NCBI RefSeq assembly: GCF_024753285.1
Contig: NZ_JANUGW010000018.1
Span: forward strand, 1 to 64,000
From: Massilia pinisoli
Lineage (GTDB): Bacteria; Pseudomonadota; Gammaproteobacteria; Burkholderiales; Burkholderiaceae_D
Direction of reading: 5' to 3'
DNA: 64,000 nt
The notes under the pieces were generated by a model that saw only the letters and a program-made list of their open reading frames with translations, was not told where the DNA came from and did not search any database. This document shows, in pieces, positions 50,011 to 60,214 of the stretch (the first letter of the stretch is position 1; every line of letters begins with the position of its first letter). Made by a program: the position numbers and the translations under genes.

Positions 50011-51872
50011 TGGAAGAACAACCCGACAACACCCGCACCGCCTTCGCGGACGGTGCGCGCCTGCTGGCCGACATCGGTGCCACGCACGCGCGCTTCGCGC
50101 TGCAGACGGCGCCCGGCACCTACCGCTCCGTGCGCGTGCTGAAGTGCGACGATTTCTCGGGCATCGTCCCGATGCTGCGCTTCTACCTCGACGAACACGC
50201 GGACGCGCGTCTGCACCACGGCGCGCTGGCGCTCGCGAACCCCGTTGACGGCGACTACGTCCGGATGACGAACCGGCCATGGGAATTTTCGACGGACGCC
50301 GTGCGGCGCGAGCTCGGTCTCGACACGCTGTTGATCGTCAACGACTTCACGGCACTGGCGATGGCGATCCCGGGCCTGAAAGAATCGGACCTGATGCAGG
50401 TGGGACCCGGCAAACCCGTGCCGGGCGCCGTCCTGGGCGTGCTGGGGCCGGGCACGGGCCTGGGCGTGTCGGGTGGCATTCCGACCGTCGACGGCTTCGT
50501 CACGCTCGGCAGCGAAGGCGGCCACGTGAACTTCGCGCCCAGCGACGAGCGCGAGTTCGCGATCCTGCAGACGGCGTGGCGCGAATGGAGCCACGTGTCG
50601 AACGAGCGCCTGATCTCCGGCCCCGGCATGGAGATCATCTTTCGCGCGCTCGCCAAACGCAACGGCGTCGATACACCGCCGCGCACGTCCGCCGAGATCA
50701 TCACGGGCGCGCTCGAGGGCAACGACCCGCTGTGCCTCGAAGTGCTGGAATGCTTCTGCGGCATGCTGGGCGGCGCGGCGGCGAACCTCGCGGTGACGCT
50801 GGGCGCGTTCGGCGGCATCTTCATCGGCGGCGGTATCGTGCCGCGTCTCGGTGAGTGGTTCAAGACGTCGCCGTTCCGCACACGCTTCGAAGCGAAGGGC
50901 CGTTTTTCCAGCTACCTGTCCGACATCCCGACGTACGTGATCTCGACGCCGCACGTGGCGTTCGACGGCGTCGCGAACATCCTGTCCGAGCACCTGCGCG
51001 GCCGCAGCGGCGGCAACACGCTGATGGACCGCATCCACAAGCTGCGCCCGGAACTGACACCGGCCGAGCAGCGCGTGGCCGCGCTCGTGCTGGAGCAGCC
51101 GCGCCTCGTGCTGAACGAACCGATCGCCGGCATCGCGAAGCTCGCGGACGTGAGCCAGCCGACCGTGATTCGCTTCTGCCGCTCGCTCGGCTTCCTCGGC
51201 CTCGCCGACTTCAAGCTGAAGTTCGCGAGCAGCCTCACGGGCTCCATCCCCGTGCGCCACAGCCAGGTGCGCGGCAGCGACAGCACGCACGACCTGTCGG
51301 CGAAGGTCATCGACAACACGATCTCCGCGATCCTGCAATTCCGCGACCAGCTGGACGTGCGCGCCATCGACCGTGCGATCGAACTGGTGAGCCGCGCGAA
51401 GCGCGTGGAGTTCTATGCGATGGGGAATTCGCGCGTGGTGGCGCTGGACGGCCAGCACAAGTTCTTCCGCTTCCGCATCCCGACGGCGCTGTACGGCGAC
51501 TCGCACCTGTTCAAGCTGGCGGCCGAGCTGCTGGGGCCGGGCGACGTCGTCGTCGCGATCTCGAACTCGGGCCGCCTGCCGGACTTGCTGTCGGCCGTGG
51601 ATGCGGCGCGCGCGGCCGGCGCCGACGTCATCGCCATCTGCAACAGCCAGTCGCCGCTGGCGCGCCGCGCGGACGTGCTGCTCGCCGTCGATCACGCGGA
51701 GGACAGCACGCACTTCCTCGCGATGATCTCGCGGATTTTGCAGCTGCTCCTCATCGACATCATGGCGGTCGGCATCTCGGTCGACGTGCATCATGCGCGG
51801 GCGTTGCCGCCGGCGGCGGTCGAAGGCGAGGGGGAAGGGCGGCGCGCCCTGATCTCTCACCTGGATTCGTAG
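50010..51872 (+). CDS. Bifunctional glucokinase / HexR-type regulator (copy 2)
   Basis: A 620-residue paralogue of the fusion at 37605, alike along its whole length. Glucokinase motifs are LLADIGATHARFALQ, VNDFTALAMAIPG, LGPGTGLGVSGG and GSEGGHVNFAP. The HTH reads IAKLADVSQPTVIRFCRSLG, identical across the recognition helix, so both copies should read the same operators. The SIS domain begins FYAMGNSRVVALDG. Ligand-side residues differ slightly (SNSGRLPDLL here, STTGQLPELL in copy 1). It is translationally coupled to the alpha-glucosidase. Its stop codon TAG is part of a REP element. Copy 2 is probably the sugar-induced form dedicated to this operon. Confidence 0.93.
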   Translation: MEEQPDNTRTAFADGARLLADIGATHARFALQTAPGTYRSVRVLKCDDFSGIVPMLRFYLDEHADARLHHGALALANPVDGDYVRMTNRPWEFSTDAVRRELGLDTLLIVNDFTALAMAIPGLKESDLMQVGPGKPVPGAVLGVLGPGTGLGVSGGIPTVDGFVTLGSEGGHVNFAPSDEREFAILQTAWREWSHVSNERLISGPGMEIIFRALAKRNGVDTPPRTSAEIITGALEGNDPLCLEVLECFCGMLGGAAANLAVTLGAFGGIFIGGGIVPRLGEWFKTSPFRTRFEAKGRFSSYLSDIPTYVISTPHVAFDGVANILSEHLRGRSGGNTLMDRIHKLRPELTPAEQRVAALVLEQPRLVLNEPIAGIAKLADVSQPTVIRFCRSLGFLGLADFKLKFASSLTGSIPVRHSQVRGSDSTHDLSAKVIDNTISAILQFRDQLDVRAIDRAIELVSRAKRVEFYAMGNSRVVALDGQHKFFRFRIPTALYGDSHLFKLAAELLGPGDVVVAISNSGRLPDLLSAVDAARAAGADVIAICNSQSPLARRADVLLAVDHAEDSTHFLAMISRILQLLLIDIMAVGISVDVHHARALPPAAVEGEGEGRRALISHLDS

Positions 51873-51899
51873 GGTGGACGGCTCTGCCGTCCACCCTAC
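51869..51899. repeat. Single REP-like palindrome
   Basis: A 31-base perfect hairpin led by GTAGGGTGGACGG, with the inverse sequence ending CCACCCTAC. Its TAG is the stop codon of the second Glk-HexR gene. As a stem between convergent genes it may also stop transcription, though it lacks a T-run. Confidence 0.85.
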
Positions 51900-53107
51900 G
51901 TTTCGATCCGTGGCAAGAGCGCCGCAAGAATCCCCAACAACGGCAGAAACGCCGCAATCCGATACACCGTCTCGATCCCCGCCACATCGGCAATCTGCCC
52001 CATGGCCGCGGCGCCGATGCCGCTGAAGCCGAACATCAGGCCAAAGAAGATCCCCGCGACCATGCCGACCTTGCCCGGCACGAGCTCCTGCGCGAACACG
52101 ACGATCGCGGAAAACGCGGACGACATCACGAGTCCGATCACCACCGACAGCGCGCCGGTCCAGAACAGATCCGCATACGGCAGCGCCAAGGTGAACGGCG
52201 CGGCGCCGAGGATCGACACCCAGATCACGCGCTTGCGGCCGATGCGGTCGCCGATCGGGCCACCCGCGAACGTGCCCGCGGCGACGGCCGCGAGGAACGC
52301 GAACAGGTACAGCTGCGCCGTGCCGACGGGGACCTGGAATTTCTCGATCAGGAAGAACGTGTAATAGCTCGACAAGGTCGACATGTAGACGTATTTCGAG
52401 AACACCAGCAGCGCCAGCACGACGAGCGCACGCATGACCGTTGCACGCGGCAGCGCGGGACCGGCGTGCGCGGCGGCGCGGCGCGTGGACGTCTGCAGGT
52501 GGCCGGCATACCAGCGCGCCACGCCCACGAGCACCGCTACGGCCGCGAGGATGAACAGCATGAACCAGGCGATGCGGCCCTGGCCGCGCCCGACGATGAT
52601 GGCGGCGGCGAGCAGCGGGCCGAACGCCGATCCGAGGTTGCCGCCGACCTGGAACAGCGACTGCGCGAAGCCGAAGCGGCCGCCCGATGCGAGCCGCGCC
52701 ACGCGCGACGCTTCCGGGTGGAAGGTCGACGAACCGACGCCGATCATGGCGGCGGCCAGCAGCAGCATGCCGAAGTTGCCGGCGACGGACAGCAGGCCGA
52801 CGCCGGCCAAGGTCACGCACATCCCGGCCGGCAGCAGGAACGGCAGGGGGCGCTTGTCGGTGTAAAGGCCGATCCACGGCTGCAGCAGCGACGCGGTGCA
52901 CTGGAACGTCAGCGTGATCAGGCCGACCTGCGTGAAGCTGAGCGAAAACTGGTCTTTCAACAGCGGATAGATCGACGGCAGGACGGCTTGCACGCAATCG
53001 TTCAGCAGGTGCACGAAGGCGACGGAAAACAGGATCTGGAGCACGGTCCCGGGCGCGGCGCTGGCCGGCCCATTTGCCGCGACGACGGGCGAGCTTGGCG
53101 TGGTCAT
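51896..53107 (-). CDS. MFS transporter, fosmidomycin-resistance (Fsr) type
   Basis: A 403-residue, twelve-helix major facilitator protein. Its N-terminal segment LFSVAFVHLLNDCVQAVLPS and IGVGSSTFHPEASRVARLAS are typical of Fsr-like pumps. These export fosmidomycin and other small molecules. ATG 53107 is chosen because the first helix then follows a normal short cytoplasmic tail. The longer reading from 53410 would overlap the divergent AraC gene. It is divergent from that AraC regulator with 75 bases between starts, the usual regulator-target arrangement. The natural substrate is unknown. Confidence 0.88.
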   Translation of the reverse strand: MTTPSSPVVAANGPASAAPGTVLQILFSVAFVHLLNDCVQAVLPSIYPLLKDQFSLSFTQVGLITLTFQCTASLLQPWIGLYTDKRPLPFLLPAGMCVTLAGVGLLSVAGNFGMLLLAAAMIGVGSSTFHPEASRVARLASGGRFGFAQSLFQVGGNLGSAFGPLLAAAIIVGRGQGRIAWFMLFILAAVAVLVGVARWYAGHLQTSTRRAAAHAGPALPRATVMRALVVLALLVFSKYVYMSTLSSYYTFFLIEKFQVPVGTAQLYLFAFLAAVAAGTFAGGPIGDRIGRKRVIWVSILGAAPFTLALPYADLFWTGALSVVIGLVMSSAFSAIVVFAQELVPGKVGMVAGIFFGLMFGFSGIGAAAMGQIADVAGIETVYRIAAFLPLLGILAALLPRIET

Positions 53108-53182
53108 GGTGGCTTTCTCGATGAATGGCAGGCCAGTGTAATATGTGCAATTCGAACGCATATTCCATCTTTCGTCGCCCAG

Positions 53183-53977
53183 GTGACACTCACGCCATCG
53201 CCCCGCTACCGCCAGCATTTTCGCCAACTGCCGCGCAGCGTGACGGCCATGCCGTCCATCGTGCCGCACGGCGAACTGGTCGAAGCCCACAGCCACCCGT
53301 GGGTGCAACTGCTGTACGCGAGCGAGGGCGTGATGCGCGTGCGCACGGAGCTGGGCGTGTGGATCATCCCGCCGCGCCGCGCCCTGCTGATCGCGCCCGG
53401 TGTCGTACACGAGCTGACGATGCTCAGCCGCGTCAACATGCGGGCGCTGTACATCGAGGCGGATGCGGCGCCCGGCCTCGTCGACGGCTGTCGCGTACTG
53501 GAAGTGAGTCCGCTGCTGCGCGAGCTGATCGTGGCCTTGTCGCTGGAACCCGTCGACTATCCGCCCGGCGGACGCGGCGAGGCGCTGGCGCGGCTGATCC
53601 TGTCGGAGCTGGCGGCAATGGAGACGGTGCCCATCGCCGTGCCGTGGCCGCGCGACCGTCGCCTGCTGGCCCTGTGCGAGGACATCATGGCGGACCCCGG
53701 CAACCTGCGCCGGCTCGACGACTACGCGCTCGACGCGGGCGCCAGCGCGCGCACCTTGATCCGGCTATTCCCCCGCGAGACGGGGTTGCACTACCGCCAG
53801 TGGGTCCAGCAGGTGCACCTGGCGCATGCGTTCGAGATGCTGGCTCGCGGCGAGAGCGTGGGCAACGTCGCGCAGGCGTTGGGCTATGCCAGCCCGAGTG
53901 CGTTCACGAGCATGTTCCGCAAGCTGCTGGGCAAGACGCCGCAGCACTATCTGGCCGAGTGGCGCGCGCAGCGCTGA
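53183..53977 (+). CDS. AraC-family transcriptional regulator
   Basis: A 264-residue regulator, counted from a GTG at 53183; an ATG at 53249 would give 242 residues. The N-terminal cupin-like sensing domain (GELVEAHSHPWVQLLYASEG, then VWIIPPRRALLIAPGVVHEL) precedes a C-terminal double helix-turn-helix (about 165-260). The second helix contains VGNVAQALGYASPSAFTSMF, followed by FRKLLGKTPQHYL. It is divergent from the Fsr-type pump and probably controls it. The effector is not evident. Confidence 0.9.
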   Translation: MTLTPSPRYRQHFRQLPRSVTAMPSIVPHGELVEAHSHPWVQLLYASEGVMRVRTELGVWIIPPRRALLIAPGVVHELTMLSRVNMRALYIEADAAPGLVDGCRVLEVSPLLRELIVALSLEPVDYPPGGRGEALARLILSELAAMETVPIAVPWPRDRRLLALCEDIMADPGNLRRLDDYALDAGASARTLIRLFPRETGLHYRQWVQQVHLAHAFEMLARGESVGNVAQALGYASPSAFTSMFRKLLGKTPQHYLAEWRAQR

Positions 53978-54119
53978 GTGAAAAGAGGGCGGAGGCGCCG
54001 CCGACCGGGGGAGGAGTGACGCCACCGATCAAGGGAATGAGGCGAATGAGCGATGGCGCAGCACGGTCAGCGGCATCGTCCACGATAGGCGCGTTGGAAG
54101 GCCGCTGGTTTGTCTTCGG

Positions 54120-54569
54120 TCAACCGGATTTCAGTTCGACATTGCGGATGTTGCGCCGCCATTCGGCCAGCGATTGCACGGTGTCGCTGTCGAGGTCTTC
54201 GACGAGAATCTCGTCGCCCTCGTGCGCCACGAGGAAGCTGGCGCGGCGGTGTACGTTCTGCTTGCGGTCTTCCACGAAGCTCAGCTGGTAGTAGGCCTTG
54301 CCGCCGATGACGCGCGGGTTCGGATCGTCCTCGATGACGGCGCCGTGGGCCGCGCCGTGCGAGTGCTTTTCGATCTGTTCCGACCACGTCTTCAGCTCCG
54401 GCAGCGCCATCAGGGTGGCGATGGCCTGCTCGCGCGTGCGCGCGGGCGCGGCCGGTGCCTGGACGGCGGCAGGCTTCGGCGGCGGCGCCGGTTTCTCGCC
54501 CTTGCAGGCGGCGAGCGCGCCCAGGGCGAACAGAGTGGCGCTCAGCAGGCGGATCGGACGTGCGGACAT
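54120..54569 (-). CDS. Small lipoprotein of unknown function
   Basis: A 149-residue predicted lipoprotein: signal ALGALAAC with a lipobox Cys near residue 22, a Pro/Ala-rich linker (KPAPPPKPAAVQAPAAPA), then a small alpha/beta domain. That domain begins ALPELKTWSEQIEKHSHG and continues YYQLSFVEDRKQNVHRRASF. It resembles small periplasmic stress proteins, but I do not recognise the family. The reading from 54926 would extend into the neighbouring gene; ATG 54569 gives the proper signal. Confidence 0.72.
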   Translation of the reverse strand: MSARPIRLLSATLFALGALAACKGEKPAPPPKPAAVQAPAAPARTREQAIATLMALPELKTWSEQIEKHSHGAAHGAVIEDDPNPRVIGGKAYYQLSFVEDRKQNVHRRASFLVAHEGDEILVEDLDSDTVQSLAEWRRNIRNVELKSG

Positions 54570-54663
54570 GGCGGCTCGATGGGGAGAAAGAACCAGTCTA
54601 AACCAACTGGTGTCACCCGGCAACTCAGCAGTTGCCGCCGCCGCCCGATCGAACCGCGGTCCT

Positions 54664-55086
54664 TCAGCCCTTGAGCTGCAACCCGTGCTCGTCGCACCAG
54701 CGCTGCAGCGCCGTGCGCGTCTCCTCGGTGCGGAAGCGCTGCCACGCCTCGGCGGCGCCACGCTCTGCCAGCAGGCGGTCGAAGCCGTCCGTGTCCTGGG
54801 CGCGCATGAGGTCGTGTACGGTGGCCTGGTCGCCTGCCATGTGCGCGGCCGCGAAGCGCAGCACGAGCGGGTCGCCGATGCCGAGCGTGCTCGCGGGCGG
54901 CACGGCAACGTACGCGGCATCGCCACTGTCCGCGTCGGACGGAAGCGGCGCTTCCTCGTCCATGTAGTCGTCGTTGAGCACGTGAATCATGCCCGTCGCG
55001 CGCGCGACGAGGGCGCGGGCGCGGCCCTCGCCGTCGTCGACGACCATTGCCGCGTGTTCAAGCTCGTCCAGGTTGACTGCTGCCAT
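54664..55086 (-). CDS. UPF0158-like protein
   Basis: A 140-residue soluble protein. The N-terminal NLDELEHAAMVVDDGEGR, then a strand pair AYVAVPP, and the C-terminal EAWQRFRTEETRTALQRW resemble the UPF0158 pattern (a start helix, an acidic strand, a final GaxxxF..W helix). Function of that family is unknown. ATG 55086 is chosen because it begins directly at this pattern and leaves room for the leader region; the longer reading adds a basic, atypical extension. It lies between the lipoprotein and the M13 peptidase genes, all on the minus strand. Confidence 0.6.
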   Translation of the reverse strand: MAAVNLDELEHAAMVVDDGEGRARALVARATGMIHVLNDDYMDEEAPLPSDADSGDAAYVAVPPASTLGIGDPLVLRFAAAHMAGDQATVHDLMRAQDTDGFDRLLAERGAAEAWQRFRTEETRTALQRWCDEHGLQLKG

Positions 55087-55164
55087 GGTGCCTCCGCTTC
55101 CGTTCGATGCCGCCAGTATGCAGCGCTTGCGCGCGCGGGCTCGCACGCTTGGAGACGGCCGCCG

Positions 55165-57153
55165 CTACCAGATCCGCACGCGGTCGGCCGGCTTCAGGTA
55201 CAGCCGATCGGTCGGTTCGACGTCGAATGCGGGATAGAAATCGTCGAGATTGCGCACGGTCCACACGCGCTGCGGCGCCGGCGCGTGCGGGTTCGTGAGC
55301 AGGCGCCGGCGCAGGTCGGCGTCGCGGTAGCGCAGGCGCCAGATCTGCGCCCAGCCGAGGAAGAAGCGCTGGTCGCCCGTCAGCCCGTCGATCACGGGCG
55401 CCGGCTTGCCGCCCAGCGCCGCGTGATAGGCGTCGTACGCGACGGCGAGGCCGCCCAGGTCGGCGATGTTCTCGCCCAGCGTCAGCCTGCCGTTCACGTG
55501 CACGCCGGGCAGCGGCGCGTACTGGTCGAACTGCGCCGCGAGCGCGCCCGTGCGCGCCTCGAACGCGGCCCGGTCGCGCGCCGACCACCACGTGGCGAGG
55601 CGTCCCCGCTCGTCGTAGCGCGCGCCCTGGTCGTCGAAATGGTGCGTCATCTCGTGCGCGATCGACGCGCCGATGCCGCCGTAGTTGACGGCCGGGTCGG
55701 CGTCGGCGTCGAAGAACGGCGGCTGCAGGATCGCGGCGGGGAAGACGATGGCCACCTTCGGGTAGTTCGCGAAGGCGTCCACCGTCATCGGCGTCGCGCT
55801 CCACTCGCAGCGGTACACGGCCCGCCCGACCTTGGCCGCGTCCCAGTCGTGGTGGAAGGCCGCGGCCCGCGTGGCGTTGCCGAACGCGTCGCCGTCGCGC
55901 AGCGCGAGCTTGCCGTAGTCGTGCCAGCGGTCCGGATAGCCCACCTGCGCGCGGAACGACGCCAGCTTGCGCCGCGCCCGCGCCTTCGTCTCCGGCGTCA
56001 TCCAGTCCAACGCGTCGATGCGGCGCCCGAACGCGGCCACGAGGTTGTCGACGAGCGCCTGCGCCGCCGCGCGCGTCGCGGGCGAAAAATGGCGCGCGAC
56101 ATAGACCCGGCTGACGTCGTCGGGCACGGCGTCGAGCACGAAGCCGACGGCCTGGCGCCAGCGCGGCTCCGGCGTGTCGATGCCGTCGATCGTGTGGCCG
56201 TAGAACGCGAAGTCCGCATCGCGCACGGCCGTCGGCAGCACGGCGGCGTAGCGGTGCAGCAGGCGCACGGCGAGCATGGCGCGCAATGTCTCCACCGGTT
56301 CCGTGTCGACGAGCGCGAGGATCGCCGCCACCGCGCCGGGCTGGCGCACGACGGCGCGCCGCGTGTCGTAGCCGAGCGCGCGTACCAGTGCCGGCAAGCC
56401 GGGGCCCGCGCGGTCGAGCGGAAGGGGATTGTAGGTGCGCTGCGCGTCGCGGCTCGCGTCCGTCGGCCAGCTGGCCTGCGCGATCCGCGTCTCGAACGCG
56501 AGCAGGCGGTCGGCGGCGCCCGCGTCGTCGATGCCGGCCAGCGCGAGCACGGCCGCGAGATAGCGCCGGTACGCGGCGCGCGCGTCGCGCATGGTGGCCG
56601 TGTCGGCCAGGTAGTAGTCGCGGTCGGGCATGCCGAGGCCTGCTTGCGACACGATCAGCGCATAGTGATCCGGGTCGCCGTCGTCCGGTTCCACCGTGAA
56701 GTCCAGGGGCAGCGCGACGCCAAGCTTGCCCAGTTCCGCAGCGGTCGCGACATAGTCTGCGCGCGTGCCCACGGCGTGCACGCGCGCGAGCAACGGTGCG
56801 ACGGGCGTCATGCCGCGCCGTTCGATGGCGGCCGTGTCGAGGAAGGCGCGCCAGGCCGTGCCCATCCTGCTGGTGGCGTCGTGCGCCGCGTCCTCGAGGA
56901 TCGCGCGGACCTGCTCGCGGCTGCGGTCGTCGAGCGCGCCGATCGTACCGACCGTCGACCGGTCCGCCGGAATCGGCGTGCGCCGCGCCCACCCGCCGTT
57001 GGCGTAGGCGAAGAAGTCGTCGCCAGGGCGGACGCCACGGTCCATGCCGGCCACGTCGAAGCCCGACCTGCCTTCCTGCGCTGCGCCGGCAGTCGCCGGC
57101 AGCATCAGCACACCCCACAGCGCGGCCCGTGCCGCCCGGCGCCATCCTCGCAT
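55165..57153 (-). CDS. M13 family metallopeptidase (PepO/neprilysin-like)
   Basis: A 662-residue exported zinc peptidase with a signal peptide (about 1-24) and a long N-terminal domain beginning RPGDDFFAYANGGW, the usual M13 opening. The catalytic zinc motif is HEMTH in SIAHEMTHHFDDQG, with downstream ENIADLGG supplying the third ligand Glu. VFPAAILQPPFF is intact. Just before it, the normal NAYY substrate-binding strand reads VDAFANYPKVAIVFP, so the conserved Asn is Asp. The C-terminus ends RVRIW without the Cys seen in many members. Such enzymes trim small periplasmic peptides. It lies downstream of the groEL terminator. Confidence 0.9.
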   Translation of the reverse strand: MRGWRRAARAALWGVLMLPATAGAAQEGRSGFDVAGMDRGVRPGDDFFAYANGGWARRTPIPADRSTVGTIGALDDRSREQVRAILEDAAHDATSRMGTAWRAFLDTAAIERRGMTPVAPLLARVHAVGTRADYVATAAELGKLGVALPLDFTVEPDDGDPDHYALIVSQAGLGMPDRDYYLADTATMRDARAAYRRYLAAVLALAGIDDAGAADRLLAFETRIAQASWPTDASRDAQRTYNPLPLDRAGPGLPALVRALGYDTRRAVVRQPGAVAAILALVDTEPVETLRAMLAVRLLHRYAAVLPTAVRDADFAFYGHTIDGIDTPEPRWRQAVGFVLDAVPDDVSRVYVARHFSPATRAAAQALVDNLVAAFGRRIDALDWMTPETKARARRKLASFRAQVGYPDRWHDYGKLALRDGDAFGNATRAAAFHHDWDAAKVGRAVYRCEWSATPMTVDAFANYPKVAIVFPAAILQPPFFDADADPAVNYGGIGASIAHEMTHHFDDQGARYDERGRLATWWSARDRAAFEARTGALAAQFDQYAPLPGVHVNGRLTLGENIADLGGLAVAYDAYHAALGGKPAPVIDGLTGDQRFFLGWAQIWRLRYRDADLRRRLLTNPHAPAPQRVWTVRNLDDFYPAFDVEPTDRLYLKPADRVRIW

Positions 57154-57196
57154 CCCGCATCCTTTCGTTCGCGTTCGATAGGGGACGATTCTAAAT

Positions 57197-57233
57197 AAAA
57201 AAGCCCGCGGGGCGCGAACCCCGCAGGCTTTTT
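57197..57233. terminator. Rho-independent terminator after groEL
   Basis: AAAAAGCC-C-GCGGGG pairs with CCCCGC-A-GGCTTTTT across a short loop. It works for the minus-strand groESL transcript, and its AT flanks allow both directions. It separates groEL from the M13 peptidase gene. Confidence 0.92.
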
Positions 57234-57274
57234 CGTGAACGGTGCCGGCGCGATGCCGGCAGCCTGTCCGGCTA

Positions 57275-58921
<1,647 letters not shown>

Positions 58922-58957
58922 ATTTGATTCTCCAGATTCAGGAAGTTGTTTGGACGA

Positions 58958-59248
58958 TTACAGGGCCACGACGGCCATGATGTCTTCTTCGCGCATGACC
59001 AGCAGCTCTTCGCCGTTGACCTTGACGGATTGGCCCGAGTACTTGCCGAACAGGACGCGGTCGCCGACTTTCACTTCCAGCGGGCGGACGTTGCCGTTCT
59101 CTTGCACTTTGCCGTTGCCGACGGCCAGCACTTCACCTTGGTCCGGCTTCTCGGCCGCCGCATCGGGGATGATCAGGCCGGACGCAGTCTTGGTTTCCTG
59201 GTCGAGACGCTTCACGATCACGCGATCGTGCAATGGGCGAAGGTTCAT
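58958..59248 (-). CDS. groES: 10-kDa co-chaperonin GroES
   Basis: A 96-residue co-chaperonin that caps GroEL. It shows MNLRPLHDRVIVKRLDQETK, the mobile loop around KTASGLIIPDAAAEKPD, and GDRVLFGKYSG. The start at 59248 is supported by AAGGAG-like sequence upstream (AAGGAGTT on the minus strand). It is the first gene of groESL, with the CIRCE operator about 90 bases upstream. Confidence 0.98.
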   Translation of the reverse strand: MNLRPLHDRVIVKRLDQETKTASGLIIPDAAAEKPDQGEVLAVGNGKVQENGNVRPLEVKVGDRVLFGKYSGQSVKVNGEELLVMREEDIMAVVAL

Positions 59249-59338
59249 GCATAACTCCTTGTAGTTGGTTTGACAGGCTATCCAGTAACCGCGCCGGGCC
59301 ATCGTCGGGATCGGCCCGCCGCGGTGTAGAAAGGTTTG

Positions 59339-59365
59339 TTAGCACTCTCTACTAACGAGTGCTAA
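59339..59365. promoter_or_regulatory. CIRCE operator (HrcA-binding)
   Basis: TTAGCACTC-N9-GAGTGCTAA is a perfect match to the CIRCE consensus. It lies about 90 bases upstream of groES. HrcA repression with heat-induced release is therefore expected. Confidence 0.97.
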
Positions 59366-59596
59366 TTATAGGGACGATAATGTGGCATTTCAAGCCACTG
59401 GGTTCGTGTTTTAACGGACTTTTTTGCGGCTTCGCAAGCGGGAGGGCGGTCCGGGGGCAATGCGCAGACGCGCCGCGACGTGAATTCGCGGCGGTTGGTG
59501 AATACACAATCCGACGAGCGTAGCACCGATTCGGTCGGAAAGGGCGCACGATCGGCCGGACTGGTCGGCCGCGGCGCGCACGCGCACGCGCGCCTG

Positions 59597-59626
59597 TTGA
59601 CGAAAAATTCAACTCGATCCTATAGT
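59597..59626 (+). promoter_or_regulatory. Promoter of the zapB-like/zapA operon
   Basis: TTGACG (59597-59602) and TATAGT (59621-59626) are 18 bases apart. The usual start point, about seven bases past the -10 box, falls at or within the ATG at 59632. A leaderless message is therefore likely. Confidence 0.55.
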
Positions 59627-59631
59627 TATGG

Positions 59632-59859
59632 ATGATTTCCGAATTCCAAGACCTATCAGACAAGATCGACCGGCTCGCCCAGTTGACCCAGGCACTGCGC
59701 AGCGAGAACTATCTGCTGCGCCAGGCAAACGCCTTGCTCAGCGCGGAAAACGTCGACTTCAAGAACCGCCTGCTCGCGGCCCAGCAGCGTGTCGAGGGCC
59801 TGCTGGCCCATTTCGAACCCGCTCCCGAAACCTCCGACGACACGGAAGCCGCGCAATGA
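59632..59859 (+). CDS. ZapB-like coiled-coil cell-division protein
   Basis: A 75-residue protein that is mostly one coiled coil: FQDLSDKIDRLAQLTQALRS, then ENYLLRQANALL and DFKNRLLAAQQRVEGLLA. A short acidic tail follows. It matches the small ZapB-like (TIGR02449-type) proteins encoded just before zapA in many proteobacteria. They probably link the Z-ring through ZapA. There is no ribosome-binding site before the ATG, and the promoter lies immediately upstream, suggesting a leaderless message. It overlaps zapA by four bases (ATGA). Confidence 0.85.
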   Translation: MISEFQDLSDKIDRLAQLTQALRSENYLLRQANALLSAENVDFKNRLLAAQQRVEGLLAHFEPAPETSDDTEAAQ

Positions 59860-60161
59860 TCCAGCTCGACGTGAACATCATGGGCCAGCCGTATCGCCTG
59901 GCCTGCCGCGACGGCGAAGAAAAGACGCTGCGCGAGGCCGTGGCCTACCTCGATGGCAAAATGTGCGCGCTGCGCGACTCCGGCAAGGTCAAGGGCACGG
60001 ACCGCATCGCCGTCATGGCGGCGCTGTCGGTGGCGGCCGAATTCCTGTCCGTGAAGGCGCCGCAAGGCCCGCTGTCGGAGATGACGATCCTCGAAGTCAA
60101 GCAAAAACTCGAGGCGATGCACACGGTGTTGGATGCCGCACTCTCGGACGGCGAACACTGA
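59856..60161 (+). CDS. zapA: Cell division protein ZapA
   Basis: A 101-residue protein that bundles FtsZ filaments at the division site. The N-terminal QLDVNIMGQPYRLACRDGEE is the typical ZapA globular domain, followed by LREAVAYLDGKM. The C-terminal coiled coil contains RIAVMAALSVAAEFLSVKA. The ATG overlaps the stop of the ZapB-like gene, giving translational coupling. 6S RNA follows, as in many proteobacteria, which supports the identification. Confidence 0.95.
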   Translation: MIQLDVNIMGQPYRLACRDGEEKTLREAVAYLDGKMCALRDSGKVKGTDRIAVMAALSVAAEFLSVKAPQGPLSEMTILEVKQKLEAMHTVLDAALSDGEH

Positions 60162-60179
60162 ATCCAGGCCGAAAAGGGT

Positions 60180-60207
60180 TTGACATGCCCGCCTATCGTA
60201 GTAAACT
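60180..60207 (+). promoter_or_regulatory. Promoter of 6S RNA
   Basis: TTGACA (60180-60185) and TAAACT (60202-60207) have 16-base spacing. Start of transcription is expected near 60214, exactly at the foot of the RNA's closing stem. Confidence 0.75.
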
Positions 60208-60214
60208 GCGGTCT

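Larger units (their letters stand above)
59249..59631. other. 383-base intergenic region, groES to zapB-like gene
   Basis: This divergent region holds the CIRCE operator near groES and the promoter of the zapB-like gene at its other end. The stretch between (about 59366-59595) is GC-rich and I see no gene or structure there. Confidence 0.8.
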
